DNA from: Methanosarcinaceae archaeon UBA470
GTDB lineage: Archaea > Halobacteriota > Methanosarcinia > Methanosarcinales > Methanosarcinaceae
Assembly (NCBI GenBank): GCA_002508425.1
Contig: DAKU01000170.1
Span: 1 to 48,245 of the forward strand
Direction of reading: 5' to 3'
DNA: 48,245 bases
Shown: positions 32,904 to 41,913 of the stretch, piece after piece
How the letters are laid out: each line of letters starts with the position of its first letter
How positions within the stretch are numbered: the stretch's first letter is position 1
The notes under the pieces: generated by a model
What the model was told of the DNA's origin: nothing
Seen by the model: the letters and a program-made list of their open reading frames with translations, nothing else
Databases searched by the model: none
Position numbers and translations under genes: made by a program

Positions 32904-35396
32904 ATGAAACCAAGTACAAAAGGAGTTTTTTTTGTATGCATATACGTGATGTTTTTTGTATCTCTTGCAAGCTCTTCTCAATATTTCAGTTATTATGAGT
33001 TGGGCATTCAGCATTATATGGAGTTGATTCTTGTATTGCTCTTTTTGTCTTTGCTTTTAATTGCTGGTTCTAAAATGGAATCCATGCGCGCTTTATCTAA
33101 TATGCTACATGGAAAGAAATATACCTTTCATGAATTGAAAACAACCCTTGAAGATACTGATCTGGGAATGTGGGAATTGGATATGAACAAAGGCACCCTC
33201 AACGTAAACAAACGTTGGGCATGCATGCTTGGATACGATCCTGAAGAAATAAAACCTCATATATCATTCTGGAACAAATTAACCCATCCAGACGACTGGA
33301 AAAAACTCTTCTTTAACAACTGTCATGAAACACAAGGTATTCATGATAATTTCAGAAATGAGATCCGTATGCTAGCTAAGCATGGAGTGTGGAAATGGAT
33401 TGCCGTAAATGGCACTGTTGTTCACCGGGATGCACGAGGAAGCCCTGTTAAGATCATTGGCACTCAGCTTGACATAGATCATATAAAGAAAGCTGAGAAT
33501 GAGATAGCACATTCTGAACATAAATTCAAAACTTTGTTCCATAGTGCCAACGACTCTATCTTTATTCAGGATATGGACATGAATATATTGGATATGAATG
33601 ATGCTGCTTGCAAATGTTTGGGATACGGCAGAGAACAACTGCTTGGAAAAAAGCTACTTGAAATCACTTCCCCGGAATTCCTTTCAAAAGAACAGGAAAT
33701 GCAAAGAGAATTGTTAAAGAATAGATATTCCGTCTACGAAACATCTTATATTTGCAATGATGGAGCTATACTTCCTGTTGAAATTAGTAGTCGTATAATA
33801 TATTATGAGAATTGCCAGGCTATTCTCAGCATTGCAAAAGACATAAGCCGCCGCAAAAGAGTTGAATCTGCACTGAACGAATCCGAGAACAAGTTCCAAT
33901 ATATTTTCAACAATGTGAATGATGAGATTTTCATGCAGGATATGAATTATAACTTGCTGGAAGTGAACCAGGTTGCCTGCCAAAGACTTGGATATACAAA
34001 AGGAGAACTACTGGAACTTCGACCTGAAGATATTGAAACATCTGACAATTCTCCCCTCATAAAATCCAGGATGACAGCAATAAGCCATTTCAAACATGGA
34101 ATATTTGAATCAGAGCACCTGCGTAGAGATGGTACTACTTATCCTGTGGAACTAAGCAGTAGTATTGTAGAATTTGATGGAAAGAAACGCATACTTACGA
34201 TTGTGAGAGATATCACGGAAAGGAAAGAAGCAGAAACAGCTGTTCGCAAACATGAAATCGAAAAAGAGATGATACTCGACGGAATGGAAGAACATGTTGT
34301 GTACCATGACATTGATATGAAAATATTATGGGCCAACAAGGCAGCATGTACTTTTTTCAATAGTGAACGTAGTACGGTTATAGGTAAACTATTCAATGAA
34401 ATATTGCCTGTTGGGACCGATAACAATGAGAATCGTACCATCATGCAGGCGAATATTGAAGGTACCTCCGGGGAAATTGAAAGGACCACTCCAGACGGAA
34501 GGATATGGAGTGTAAAAGGTTATCCTTTAAAAGGACCCCATGGAAATGCTAATGGTGGCATTGTGGTCACTCTTGACATCACGGAAAGGAAAAAGACTCA
34601 AGAGCAAATACAAGAATTTAACCGGGAACTACTGAAGATCAATGAAGAGCTTAAATCGGTAGATAGGATCAAAAATGAATTCCTGGCAAATCTTGGACAT
34701 GAGCTTAGGACGCCACTTAGCTCTATAATAGGATATAGTGAACTGCTAGATTCGTTGACACTGGGAGAACTCAACGAGGTGCAGAAAAAAGCTTCTGAAT
34801 CCATATATAGGAATGCTGAGAGATTACGCAGTTTGATAGACTCCTTACTTTACCTGAGCTATGTGAACTCAGGGAAAATAGAATACAATTTCGAGCTTAT
34901 GCATATTGGTAGTGCTATAGATGAAGCTCTTGCTAGGTTTGCAGGAGAACTGGAAGATAAAGGTATAACCGTTGATAAAAGGATCTCACACAAGATATCT
35001 TTCATGAAAGGCGAACCTGCAAAGATCCAAGAACTGCTGCACAACATACTGGACAATGCCATAAAGTTCTCAAACGAAAGCGGAAAAATCGAGATTGATG
35101 CCTACTTAGAAGAAGACAATATGCTAAAAATAGAGATCTCAGACCATGGGATTGGCATCCCCTATGACCAGGTAAACAATCTTTTCACACTTTTTCATCA
35201 GGTAGATGGTTCTATGAACCGCAGATACGGCGGAACTGGAGTAGGGCTATATATATGTAAAAATATCGTTGTGGCACATAATGGTACTATATGGGTTGTA
35301 AGTAAGGAAGGTAAAGGTACTACAGTACATGTATCCCTTCCTTTGAAGTTGAAAGCCGTAGACAGAAAAGAGTATATAGACCTCACTGACAATTAA
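32904..35396 (+). CDS. Membrane-anchored multi-PAS sensor histidine kinase
   Basis: 830 residues. Two N-terminal helices (about 9-27 and 38-55) enclose a very short outer loop. Four PAS domains follow at about 65-190, 200-315, 325-437 and 445-558. The HisKA domain has the phosphorylated H599 in NLGHELRTPLSS. The ATPase domain shows the N box near 713 (NILDNAIKFSN), G1 DHGIGIP near 747 and G2 GGTGVGLYICKN near 776. PAS domains may sense redox state or ligands inside the cell; no haem or flavin ligand is obvious to me. There is no response regulator next to it, as with many methanosarcinal kinases. It ends at a 12-base tandem duplication. Confidence 0.92.
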   Translation: MKPSTKGVFFVCIYVMFFVSLASSSQYFSYYELGIQHYMELILVLLFLSLLLIAGSKMESMRALSNMLHGKKYTFHELKTTLEDTDLGMWELDMNKGTLNVNKRWACMLGYDPEEIKPHISFWNKLTHPDDWKKLFFNNCHETQGIHDNFRNEIRMLAKHGVWKWIAVNGTVVHRDARGSPVKIIGTQLDIDHIKKAENEIAHSEHKFKTLFHSANDSIFIQDMDMNILDMNDAACKCLGYGREQLLGKKLLEITSPEFLSKEQEMQRELLKNRYSVYETSYICNDGAILPVEISSRIIYYENCQAILSIAKDISRRKRVESALNESENKFQYIFNNVNDEIFMQDMNYNLLEVNQVACQRLGYTKGELLELRPEDIETSDNSPLIKSRMTAISHFKHGIFESEHLRRDGTTYPVELSSSIVEFDGKKRILTIVRDITERKEAETAVRKHEIEKEMILDGMEEHVVYHDIDMKILWANKAACTFFNSERSTVIGKLFNEILPVGTDNNENRTIMQANIEGTSGEIERTTPDGRIWSVKGYPLKGPHGNANGGIVVTLDITERKKTQEQIQEFNRELLKINEELKSVDRIKNEFLANLGHELRTPLSSIIGYSELLDSLTLGELNEVQKKASESIYRNAERLRSLIDSLLYLSYVNSGKIEYNFELMHIGSAIDEALARFAGELEDKGITVDKRISHKISFMKGEPAKIQELLHNILDNAIKFSNESGKIEIDAYLEEDNMLKIEISDHGIGIPYDQVNNLFTLFHQVDGSMNRRYGGTGVGLYICKNIVVAHNGTIWVVSKEGKGTTVHVSLPLKLKAVDRKEYIDLTDN

Positions 35397-35408
35397 ACTG
35401 ACAATTAA
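35385..35408. repeat. Tandem 12-base duplication at the kinase stop codon
   Basis: ACTGACAATTAA occurs twice in direct tandem (35385-35396 and 35397-35408), duplicating the last three sense codons and the stop codon of the histidine kinase gene. It looks like a recent slippage or duplication event and leaves the protein unchanged. Confidence 0.8.
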
Positions 35409-35476
35409 AAGAACATGGTGCTATGATTCTTTGCAGCACTAAATATTCCTAGGATATAGTTATAAAAAAGAAGGCA

Positions 35477-37189
35477 GTGTGGATACTACAATCATTGCCA
35501 AATTGGAGAGTTTATTTGAACTGGACGACCGTTGGAATTGCATTATTTCTCCTGTACTGGATGTTCGTATCTTATCTGAACAGGAAGGGTATCCTTGAAA
35601 GACACAATATCACAAGCTATGGCCCATTGCTAATGATCAGAACTACAAAGGGACTAAAACTACTTGACAAACTGGCAGTTCCAAAAAGGGCCTGGAGATT
35701 ATTTGCTGATGTCGGCATACGCATGATGTTTATAGGCATGTTAGCAATGCTGCTTGTTGTGATAGTTTCAGATATTGGCATGTTATCGTCTGTAGCTAAC
35801 AATACAATGCCCGAACCTAGTAAGTTCAATGAGGCACGTAACATATTCCTTATCCCTGGTGTCAATGAGTTCATACCTTTTACATGGGGATTGATAGCGC
35901 TTGTTGTAACCCTGGTAGTACATGAGTTCTCCCATGCAATCCTATGCAGAGTAGAAAATATCCGGGTCAAGTCCATGGGTATATTGCTAGCCCTTGTACC
36001 AGTTGGGGGATTTGCTGAACCTGATGAAAAAGAACTTTTTGGTACTGAAGATCCGAGCAAAAGCGATGAAAATACTGCAGTAACAACCTCTAAAGCAGCT
36101 ACACGACAGCAAAGAGCACGCATTCTTGCAGCCGGTGTCATGGCAAACTTTGTCGTTGCACTTCTTGCCTTTTCGCTGTTCTTCGGACCAGTGCTTGGTG
36201 CCATTGCACCTATTGGTAATGTGATGATAACGGACGCACAAGGAGAGGCTGCTGATGCAGGGCTCGGGCCCCAGATGATCATAACTCAAATAAATGACAG
36301 ACCAGTTGACAACATAGTAGAAATGCTCGAGTATCTTGATACAATACCAGCCGGAGAAACGGTCAAGGTACAAGCTTCAAAGGATATGGTCACTTCGACA
36401 TATGACATCAAGGTGGGATCTGCAGAAGAAGCTGTGGCAGGCGTTCTTATACAGGACATCGTATCTGATTCCCCGGCAGAGGCAGCAGGCTTACAGAAAG
36501 GCATGAGAATCATGCAAATGGACAATGTTCCTATGCGAAGTGTTTATGACTTCAGGTCATTTATGAATACCACATCTGTTGGCCAATCTGTAAAACTCTT
36601 ACTTGCTGATAATACATCAAAAACACTTGAAGTAACACTTCTGCTTGCATCCCACCCGGACGAAGGTGACCAGAAAGGTTTCTTGGGAGTGTATACGGGC
36701 CAGGATGAAAATGTGATAACCAGTCTTGGAATCACAGTGGGGGAATTCCCTGCTACAACCTACCTCTCTTTGCTTAAGAACATTCCAGAAATGTTAAAAG
36801 GAACAGTAGGGTGGATAATCCTGCTTGGATTACCTATTGTAGGATTTGCAGGAGAAGGCTTCCCTGGATTTAGCGGCATGCTCGCTAATTTCTATGCGCC
36901 TGCCGGATGGGCTGAACCGCTGGGAATAGGGATATTCTGGATCGCTAATTCCCTGTTATGGATTGGATGGCTCAATTTCTATGTGGGGCTGTTCAATTGC
37001 CTGCCTGCAGTACCTCTTGATGGAGGACACATATTCAAAGATTACACAAAGGCCTTTATTTACTGGCTGACAAAGAATGAAGAACAGTCACTTCGTCTTT
37101 CTTCAGCCGTAACTGCAACATTTGCAATGCTGATATTCATGTCCTTTGCGTTCATGGTATTCGGACCATATTTAGTACATGGTTTCTGA
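35477..37189 (+). CDS. Site-2-type membrane zinc metalloprotease (M50) with PDZ domains
   Basis: 570 residues starting at GTG. The zinc-binding HEFSH motif lies at 149-153 within a membrane helix, and the third ligand is in NCLPAVPLDGGH (Asp 515). Between them are two PDZ-like domains, one near 255-320 and one near 320-390 (QDIVSDSPAEAAGLQKGMRIMQMDN). Several further helices flank the sites. Such proteases cut regulatory membrane proteins inside the bilayer. The substrate is unknown; no anti-sigma-like protein exists in archaea, so a membrane-bound regulator or signal peptide would be the target. Weak ribosome site; 81 bases from the kinase. Confidence 0.9.
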   Translation: MWILQSLPNWRVYLNWTTVGIALFLLYWMFVSYLNRKGILERHNITSYGPLLMIRTTKGLKLLDKLAVPKRAWRLFADVGIRMMFIGMLAMLLVVIVSDIGMLSSVANNTMPEPSKFNEARNIFLIPGVNEFIPFTWGLIALVVTLVVHEFSHAILCRVENIRVKSMGILLALVPVGGFAEPDEKELFGTEDPSKSDENTAVTTSKAATRQQRARILAAGVMANFVVALLAFSLFFGPVLGAIAPIGNVMITDAQGEAADAGLGPQMIITQINDRPVDNIVEMLEYLDTIPAGETVKVQASKDMVTSTYDIKVGSAEEAVAGVLIQDIVSDSPAEAAGLQKGMRIMQMDNVPMRSVYDFRSFMNTTSVGQSVKLLLADNTSKTLEVTLLLASHPDEGDQKGFLGVYTGQDENVITSLGITVGEFPATTYLSLLKNIPEMLKGTVGWIILLGLPIVGFAGEGFPGFSGMLANFYAPAGWAEPLGIGIFWIANSLLWIGWLNFYVGLFNCLPAVPLDGGHIFKDYTKAFIYWLTKNEEQSLRLSSAVTATFAMLIFMSFAFMVFGPYLVHGF

Positions 37190-37216
37190 AAAAAGCTATC
37201 CTGGATGTGGTGATAC

Positions 37217-38254
37217 ATGAAACACACGTATTTCTGGCATATTGCAGTTGCCAAATACGTCACATCCATTTTTGTTGTTTTTTTACTATATTTGTATAGC
37301 TTTATCTACCTCATGAAAATGGAAGGGCAGTTTGAATATGCAAATGTCATTAGCGGTATTTACTGGCTGGTCTGCACCGTTACAACAGTCGGGTATGGAG
37401 ATATTACGCTATCTTCAGATGCAGGTAAATTATTTTCCGTGTTTGTTCAATTGACGGGCATTCCGCTTGTTTTTGGTTTGCTTTTTACATGGTTACTAAT
37501 TCCCTGGATGGAAAAAACGGTAAAAACAGCTGTTCCTATAAAAGTTTCCGAAAAGTTGAAAGATCATATAATGATATGTGGCTATAACAAAATTGTCGAA
37601 ACACTTATAGAAGAACTACAGGAGAAAAACGTTCCATATATAATTATCGAGGATGATGAAAAGCTTGTCAGAACCCTCATAAAGAGAAATGTTGCGTGTA
37701 TTTTCGGCAGTGCTTCTGAAGAAACTGCACTTAAGAATGCTCATATTGACACTGCACGCTTTCTGATTACCAATGAATCAGATGAAATGAATGCTACTAT
37801 TGTCCTCACTGCAAGAGCAATGTCTGATGTAAATATCATTGCCATAGTAGAGAATGTGTCAAATGCCAAATACCTCAAATATGCCGGAGCTACTCGTGTA
37901 CTGTCTCCTAAACAGCTTTTTGGAGACTTCATAGGCAGAAAGGCAGCTGATCCTTTTGTAGGAAAACTAACCGGTACAACCGAATTTTTTCAAGGTGTGA
38001 GTATTGTAGAGTTACCGATATATCCAAATAGCTCGCTGATGGGAAAAACACTGCGTAGTGCATCTATAAGAGAAAGAACTGGTGCCAATGTAGTAGGTAT
38101 ATGGAGTGGAGGCAAGCTCACATACGATATATTCCCAAATGAGAGGATAAGAGAAAATTCTGTATTACTCGTAATTGGCACTATGGACCAGCTAGCCAAA
38201 CTTAAAAAACTGACCCAGGGATATCAGGAAAACAATCACGGAGAATCAATATGA
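37217..38254 (+). CDS. Potassium channel with RCK (TrkA-N/TrkA-C) domains
   Basis: 345 residues. Two membrane helices (about 12-33 and 73-95) enclose a pore loop with the potassium selectivity filter TTVGYGD. The cytosolic RCK domain begins HIMICGYNKIVETLIEEL (NAD- or nucleotide-binding fold) and ends in a TrkA-C domain (ELPIYPNSSLMGKTLRSASIRERTGANVVGI). The arrangement is that of MthK-type gated channels. The ATG follows GGTGAT. Its stop overlaps the next gene (ATGA). Confidence 0.93.
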   Translation: MKHTYFWHIAVAKYVTSIFVVFLLYLYSFIYLMKMEGQFEYANVISGIYWLVCTVTTVGYGDITLSSDAGKLFSVFVQLTGIPLVFGLLFTWLLIPWMEKTVKTAVPIKVSEKLKDHIMICGYNKIVETLIEELQEKNVPYIIIEDDEKLVRTLIKRNVACIFGSASEETALKNAHIDTARFLITNESDEMNATIVLTARAMSDVNIIAIVENVSNAKYLKYAGATRVLSPKQLFGDFIGRKAADPFVGKLTGTTEFFQGVSIVELPIYPNSSLMGKTLRSASIRERTGANVVGIWSGGKLTYDIFPNERIRENSVLLVIGTMDQLAKLKKLTQGYQENNHGESI

Positions 38255-38937
38255 ACAACGACAAAGGACATCTTATCGTCTTGGGATACGGTGATGTCGG
38301 GAAAAGAGTCGTTGAGATATTTAAAAGGAACAATCTGAATTTCCTGGTGGTAGATGCTCATCAGGAAATGTTTGAGAAGGCGGATTTTGATTTTGTCGTG
38401 GGAAATGCGACTTCTGAAGATGTGCTTAAAGAAGCAAACGTTGAAAATGCTTCCACGATCATAATTTCCCTTAACGATGATAACGATGTTATATTCGCAA
38501 CGCTGATAGCCAGGAACCTTAACCCTTCAGTAACAATAATGGCGAGAGCTAATTCCTACAGATCTATAGATAAAATATACAAAGCAGGTGCAGATTATGT
38601 TCCATCTATCTCCATAGTTGCCGGACAAATGCTTGCAAGAATGACCTCCGAATGCGTAAAAGATGTATGTTCCCTGGTAGATGAGGATATCAAGCTATAT
38701 GAAGGGATAGATATCGAAAAACATCGCATAGGAGACGGAGATCCACTTGTCGGTAAGTCTGTAAAGGAACTGGATATTCGCGCAAAGGTAGGATGCACAA
38801 TAATAGGAATAGAAAGGAACAACAATGTTATCACAGATATCACCCCGTCGCTTGTAATTCAATTAGGGGATGTTATAGCCGTTGTCGGTGGTAAGGCAGA
38901 GATAGCCATGTTCAAGAAAAGGTATCTGAAAAACTAA
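38251..38937 (+). CDS. TrkA-like K+ transport regulatory protein (RCK domain)
   Basis: 228-residue soluble protein with an RCK nucleotide-binding domain (GHLIVLGYGDVGKRVVEIF; acidic strand end VVDAHQEM) and a TrkA-C domain (LVGKSVKELDIRAKVGCTIIGIERNN). Such proteins gate K+ transporters or form mixed rings with RCK channels. Translational coupling with the preceding channel suggests that the two form a heteromeric gating ring. No Trk or Ktr membrane subunit is next to it. Confidence 0.9.
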   Translation: MNNDKGHLIVLGYGDVGKRVVEIFKRNNLNFLVVDAHQEMFEKADFDFVVGNATSEDVLKEANVENASTIIISLNDDNDVIFATLIARNLNPSVTIMARANSYRSIDKIYKAGADYVPSISIVAGQMLARMTSECVKDVCSLVDEDIKLYEGIDIEKHRIGDGDPLVGKSVKELDIRAKVGCTIIGIERNNNVITDITPSLVIQLGDVIAVVGGKAEIAMFKKRYLKN

Positions 38938-38949
38938 GCCGGTGATATC

Positions 38950-39693
38950 ATGGAGCCACTAGTATTTGCAATACTGGTATTCTTTTTGTCTGCCCTTTTC
39001 TCCATGATCGGTCTTGGGGGTGCGATAGTATATGTTCCTCTATTCTATTGGTCAGGAATTGGCTTATTAAATGCCATACCAATGGGCTTGCTGCTGAATA
39101 CTGCCACATCTGCATCTGCAGCCATTACATATTTACGTAAAGGACTTGTGGAACTTAGCATAGCTATCCCATTCCTTATCATATCTATGATAGCTGCACC
39201 CATTGGTGCCTATTGTACAAATATAGTGCCCACTAATATGCTGCTAGGGATATTCAGTATCATTATGATACTTGTGGGAACACAGATGTTGAAACCTGAA
39301 AAAGAGATTTTGATTGGGAGCCAAGACCATCCTTTCTCTCTTCCCCTTATTTTGGCGAGTGGGTTTATAGTAGGTTTTATTGGAGGGCTGTTGGGAATTG
39401 GTGGTGGTTCCCTGGTAATGCCATTACTTTTGTATTTTGGGTATGCAGTAAAGAAATCTGCCGCCACCTCCGGAATTATTGTATTGTTTACTTCACTTGC
39501 CGGACTTGTAGCACACCTGAGTTTATGGCAACCTGACATGCAGCTTGTTATCTATATAACAATTGCAGCAATTTTAGGGGCACAGGTGGGCTCTTACCTC
39601 ATGCAAACCAAAATGAAGCCGGAAACCCTTAGGAAAATGGTTGGCCTGGTGCTGTGGGTCATGGCTCTGAGGATGTTTGCCAATTTTATCTAA
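38950..39693 (+). CDS. TSUP (TauE/SafE) family membrane permease
   Basis: 247 residues with seven to eight helices. It begins ILVFFLSALFSMIGLGGAIVYVPLF and repeats the pattern in the second half (GFIGGLLGIGGGSLVMPLLLYFG), the family's internal duplication. Members export or import sulphur oxyanions or organic sulphonates. Substrate unknown here; sulphite or sulphoacetate would be relevant in a methanogen making coenzyme M, but nothing nearby supports this. GGTGATATC precedes the ATG. Confidence 0.85.
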   Translation: MEPLVFAILVFFLSALFSMIGLGGAIVYVPLFYWSGIGLLNAIPMGLLLNTATSASAAITYLRKGLVELSIAIPFLIISMIAAPIGAYCTNIVPTNMLLGIFSIIMILVGTQMLKPEKEILIGSQDHPFSLPLILASGFIVGFIGGLLGIGGGSLVMPLLLYFGYAVKKSAATSGIIVLFTSLAGLVAHLSLWQPDMQLVIYITIAAILGAQVGSYLMQTKMKPETLRKMVGLVLWVMALRMFANFI

Positions 39694-39755
39694 ATTCATT
39701 TGGATGGAAAGCTTTAAGAATTTTATCGTAATCAGATGTTCCATAAGTGAGAAGT

Positions 39756-39845
39756 GGGCTCGTAGGGTAGCCAGGATATCCTAATGGGCTTCGAAACCAA
39801 TTGTGAAGATACCCATTGACTCGCGTTCGAATCGCGGCGGGCCCG
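39756..39845 (+). tRNA. tRNA-Arg (anticodon TCG) with a 16-base intron
   Basis: The acceptor arms GGGCTCG (39756-39762) and CGGGCCC (39838-39844) pair, followed by discriminator G. The T-loop TTCGAAT is closed by a five-pair stem. The anticodon stem ATGGG/CCCAT encloses 23 bases instead of seven; taking out 39795-39810 leaves the loop CTTCGAA with anticodon TCG. The intron position between bases 37 and 38 is canonical. CTTC and GAAG form the four-pair central helix between three-base bulges GAA and ATA, the bulge-helix-bulge form cut by archaeal splicing endonuclease. The CCA end is not encoded. Confidence 0.88.
39795..39810 (+). other. Intron of tRNA-Arg
   Basis: Sixteen bases between A37 and A38 of the tRNA. 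Cutting after the second base of each three-base bulge releases exactly this segment. The inner helix is only two pairs (AC/GT), so the motif is relaxed on that side. Confidence 0.75.
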
Positions 39846-39846
39846 C

Positions 39847-40605
39847 CTAACTTTCACTAAAGTTGATTCTACAAAGAGGCAATTTTCCACAATAGAATAC
39901 TTGCCCATAATCACCCTTTTTCTCAAGTGTGAAAACAAGAGGATAAACCTTCACTCCTTCTTTGATTGCGTGGCTAAAAGCAGCAGCAAAATCCGGATCT
40001 ATTTTCTCATGAGCCCAAAAGCATTGTGCTTCCCGCCGGAATATCAATACTATCATGGTGGCATTATCTCCGGCTTGTAAGGCTTTTATAAGCTCTTCCA
40101 CATGCCTTCTTCCACGGCTAGTAGGAGCATCCGGAAACATCGCTTTGCCATTTTCAGCAAAGGTGCAACCTTTTACTTCAATCCATGTCCTATTGCCTGC
40201 TCCCTCAACCAGATAATCCAGCCTGCTCTCTCCAAATATCTGCTCTGGAATTATCTTTTCAATATTTTCCAGGCTCTCTATTATCCGGTTCTCCAGAACC
40301 CACATGGAAATATATCTATGATATCCTGAATGAGTAAGAATGAAATTGTCTCCTACTTTCCCTCCAATGAGATCCCAGCCTGTTTTTCTGCCCTTCCCAT
40401 TAGCCCTTTTCAGAAGGACGCGATTTCCAGGAAAAAGTATATCCTCAAGTCTTCCAGGGTCATGGATATGTACTTTTTCATCTTTTAATTCTATAGGAGT
40501 AATAATGTCCACTATCCCCAAAAACCGATTTGGCCTGCAAACTAAAATTCCCTCTGTGTCAAGAGGAATATCAAGCACATGTTTTTTGTCGAGGTTCACA
40601 TTCAT
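39847..40605 (-). CDS. sfsA: SfsA-family protein (sugar fermentation stimulation homologue)
   Basis: 252 residues. N-terminal OB-like domain, then a nuclease-like fold with DYLVEG...TWIEVKGCTFAENGKAMFPDAPTSRGRRHVEEL, which carries the D-x(n)-E-x-K pattern of restriction-endonuclease-type enzymes. In E. coli it was linked to maltose metabolism, but the biochemical function remains unclear; DNA binding or cleavage is plausible. The gene ends with TAG, one of only two amber stops in the window, one base from the tRNA-Arg end. Confidence 0.92.
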   Translation of the reverse strand: MNVNLDKKHVLDIPLDTEGILVCRPNRFLGIVDIITPIELKDEKVHIHDPGRLEDILFPGNRVLLKRANGKGRKTGWDLIGGKVGDNFILTHSGYHRYISMWVLENRIIESLENIEKIIPEQIFGESRLDYLVEGAGNRTWIEVKGCTFAENGKAMFPDAPTSRGRRHVEELIKALQAGDNATMIVLIFRREAQCFWAHEKIDPDFAAAFSHAIKEGVKVYPLVFTLEKKGDYGQVFYCGKLPLCRINFSES

Positions 40606-40629
40606 TTCTACCTAAGGGAGACTCAAACC

Positions 40630-40678
40630 AAATAAAAAACGATAAAAAGTAGTTATGAATGAAAATGTATCCATAACT
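40630..40678 (-). terminator. Terminator of dnaJ
   Basis: The arms AGTTATG (40651-40657) and CATAACT (40672-40678) form a seven-pair stem overlapping the dnaJ stop codon. The minus strand then reads through the T-rich stretch complementary to 40630-40649 before the sfsA promoter region. Confidence 0.6.
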
Positions 40679-41840
40679 ATGAATTAAAGGCATCTTTTAC
40701 TTTTTCAAATATGCCCGAATGCTTATTCTTACCACTCTTCTTATCAAGCTCATCGAACTTCCGGAGTAATTCTTTCTGTTCTGAATTAAGGTTCTTGGGT
40801 GTTTGCACTATAACCTTGACAAGCTGATCGCCTTCACCGTTTCCATGTAAATGTGGGATTCCTTTGCCCTTGAGCCTTAGAACGGAATGTGTCTGTGTAC
40901 CTTGTTTAATGCTCATTTTTACATTTCCGTAAAGAGTTGGTACCAATACCTCATCACCCAAAGCCGCCTGGACAAACGAAATCGGTAACTCGTAGAGTAT
41001 ATCATCTCCCATACGCTCGAAGGTTTTATGAGGTTGCACATGTACCATGACATAAAGGTCACCTGATGGTGCCCCGGGACTTCCTGATTCGCCTTCTCCC
41101 CGGATCTTCAGGCGCAGCCCATTATCAGATCCCTTCGGTAATTTTACAGAGAGTTTCTTTACCTTCTTGACCTTACCCGTACCTTTACATGCAGGACATG
41201 GATCCTCAATAATCTGACCATTTCCATGACATACATTACAAACAGTCGTACTCATGAAACGGCCAAACGGAGTATTGCGTGCACTGGTTATCTGGCCACT
41301 GCCATGACATGTGGGACATGTTTTGGGGGCTGTACCTGCCTTTGCGCCGGTTCCTCCACAAGTATCACAATTCTCCGCCCTGGGAACATTGATCGTAGTT
41401 TCCACACCATTGGCTGCTTCTTCCAATGAAATAGATAGATCATAACGCAGGTCCGATCCCCTCATAGGAGTATTGCGCCTTCCTCTTCCACCACCGAATA
41501 TGTCCCCGGCAAATCCTCCAAAACCGCCCCCGAAGATACCGGAGAGTATGTCACCCAGATCTTCAAAGCCTCTGAAGTCAGCACCACGGAAAATATCTTC
41601 CTGGGAATAACGCCCATCTATACCAGCGTGACCAAACTTATCATATTGGGCTCTTTTTTCTTCATCCGAGAGCACAGCATAAGCTTCAGAGATCTCCTTG
41701 AATTTTTCCTCGGCATCCTGAGCTTTATTCTTGTCAGGATGGTATTGCATTGCAAGCTTTCTGTATGCCTTTTTTATCTCGGCTTCAGTAGACTCCTTGG
41801 AAACGCCAAGGATCTCATAATAATCACGTGTGGTGGACAT
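40677..41840 (-). CDS. dnaJ: Co-chaperone DnaJ
   Basis: 387-residue type I J-protein that brings unfolded substrates to DnaK and stimulates its ATPase. J domain 1-70 with the HPD motif (YHPDKNK), a Gly-rich segment (GIFGGGFGGFAGDIFGGG), four CxxCxGxG zinc repeats (CDTCGGTG, CPTCHGSG, CNVCHGNG, CPACKGTG) and C-terminal substrate-binding domains. It ends with a TAG codon, followed by TAA seven codons later. A hairpin separates it from dnaK, so it may be less expressed or have its own promoter. Confidence 0.96.
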   Translation of the reverse strand: MSTTRDYYEILGVSKESTEAEIKKAYRKLAMQYHPDKNKAQDAEEKFKEISEAYAVLSDEEKRAQYDKFGHAGIDGRYSQEDIFRGADFRGFEDLGDILSGIFGGGFGGFAGDIFGGGRGRRNTPMRGSDLRYDLSISLEEAANGVETTINVPRAENCDTCGGTGAKAGTAPKTCPTCHGSGQITSARNTPFGRFMSTTVCNVCHGNGQIIEDPCPACKGTGKVKKVKKLSVKLPKGSDNGLRLKIRGEGESGSPGAPSGDLYVMVHVQPHKTFERMGDDILYELPISFVQAALGDEVLVPTLYGNVKMSIKQGTQTHSVLRLKGKGIPHLHGNGEGDQLVKVIVQTPKNLNSEQKELLRKFDELDKKSGKNKHSGIFEKVKDAFNS

Positions 41841-41857
41841 GAAAAAACCTGTGTATC

Positions 41858-41899
41858 AGCATAAAATAAATAAAGTACGTTCAGATAGAACGTACCTTT
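41858..41899 (-). terminator. Hairpin with T-rich tail between dnaK and dnaJ
   Basis: The perfect eight-base arms GTACGTTC (41875-41882) and GAACGTAC (41888-41895) enclose a five-base loop, and outer AAA/TTT can extend the stem with a bulge. On the minus strand the tail is TTTATTTATTTT. It could end most dnaK transcripts or act as a partial terminator before dnaJ. Confidence 0.65.
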
Positions 41900-41913
41900 G
41901 TGCCTGAAACTGT

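Noticed and set aside
35617..36282. A 221-codon minus-strand frame in the protease gene
   Set aside because: The plus strand encodes the HEFSH and PLDGG zinc sites; the opposite frame has no domain.
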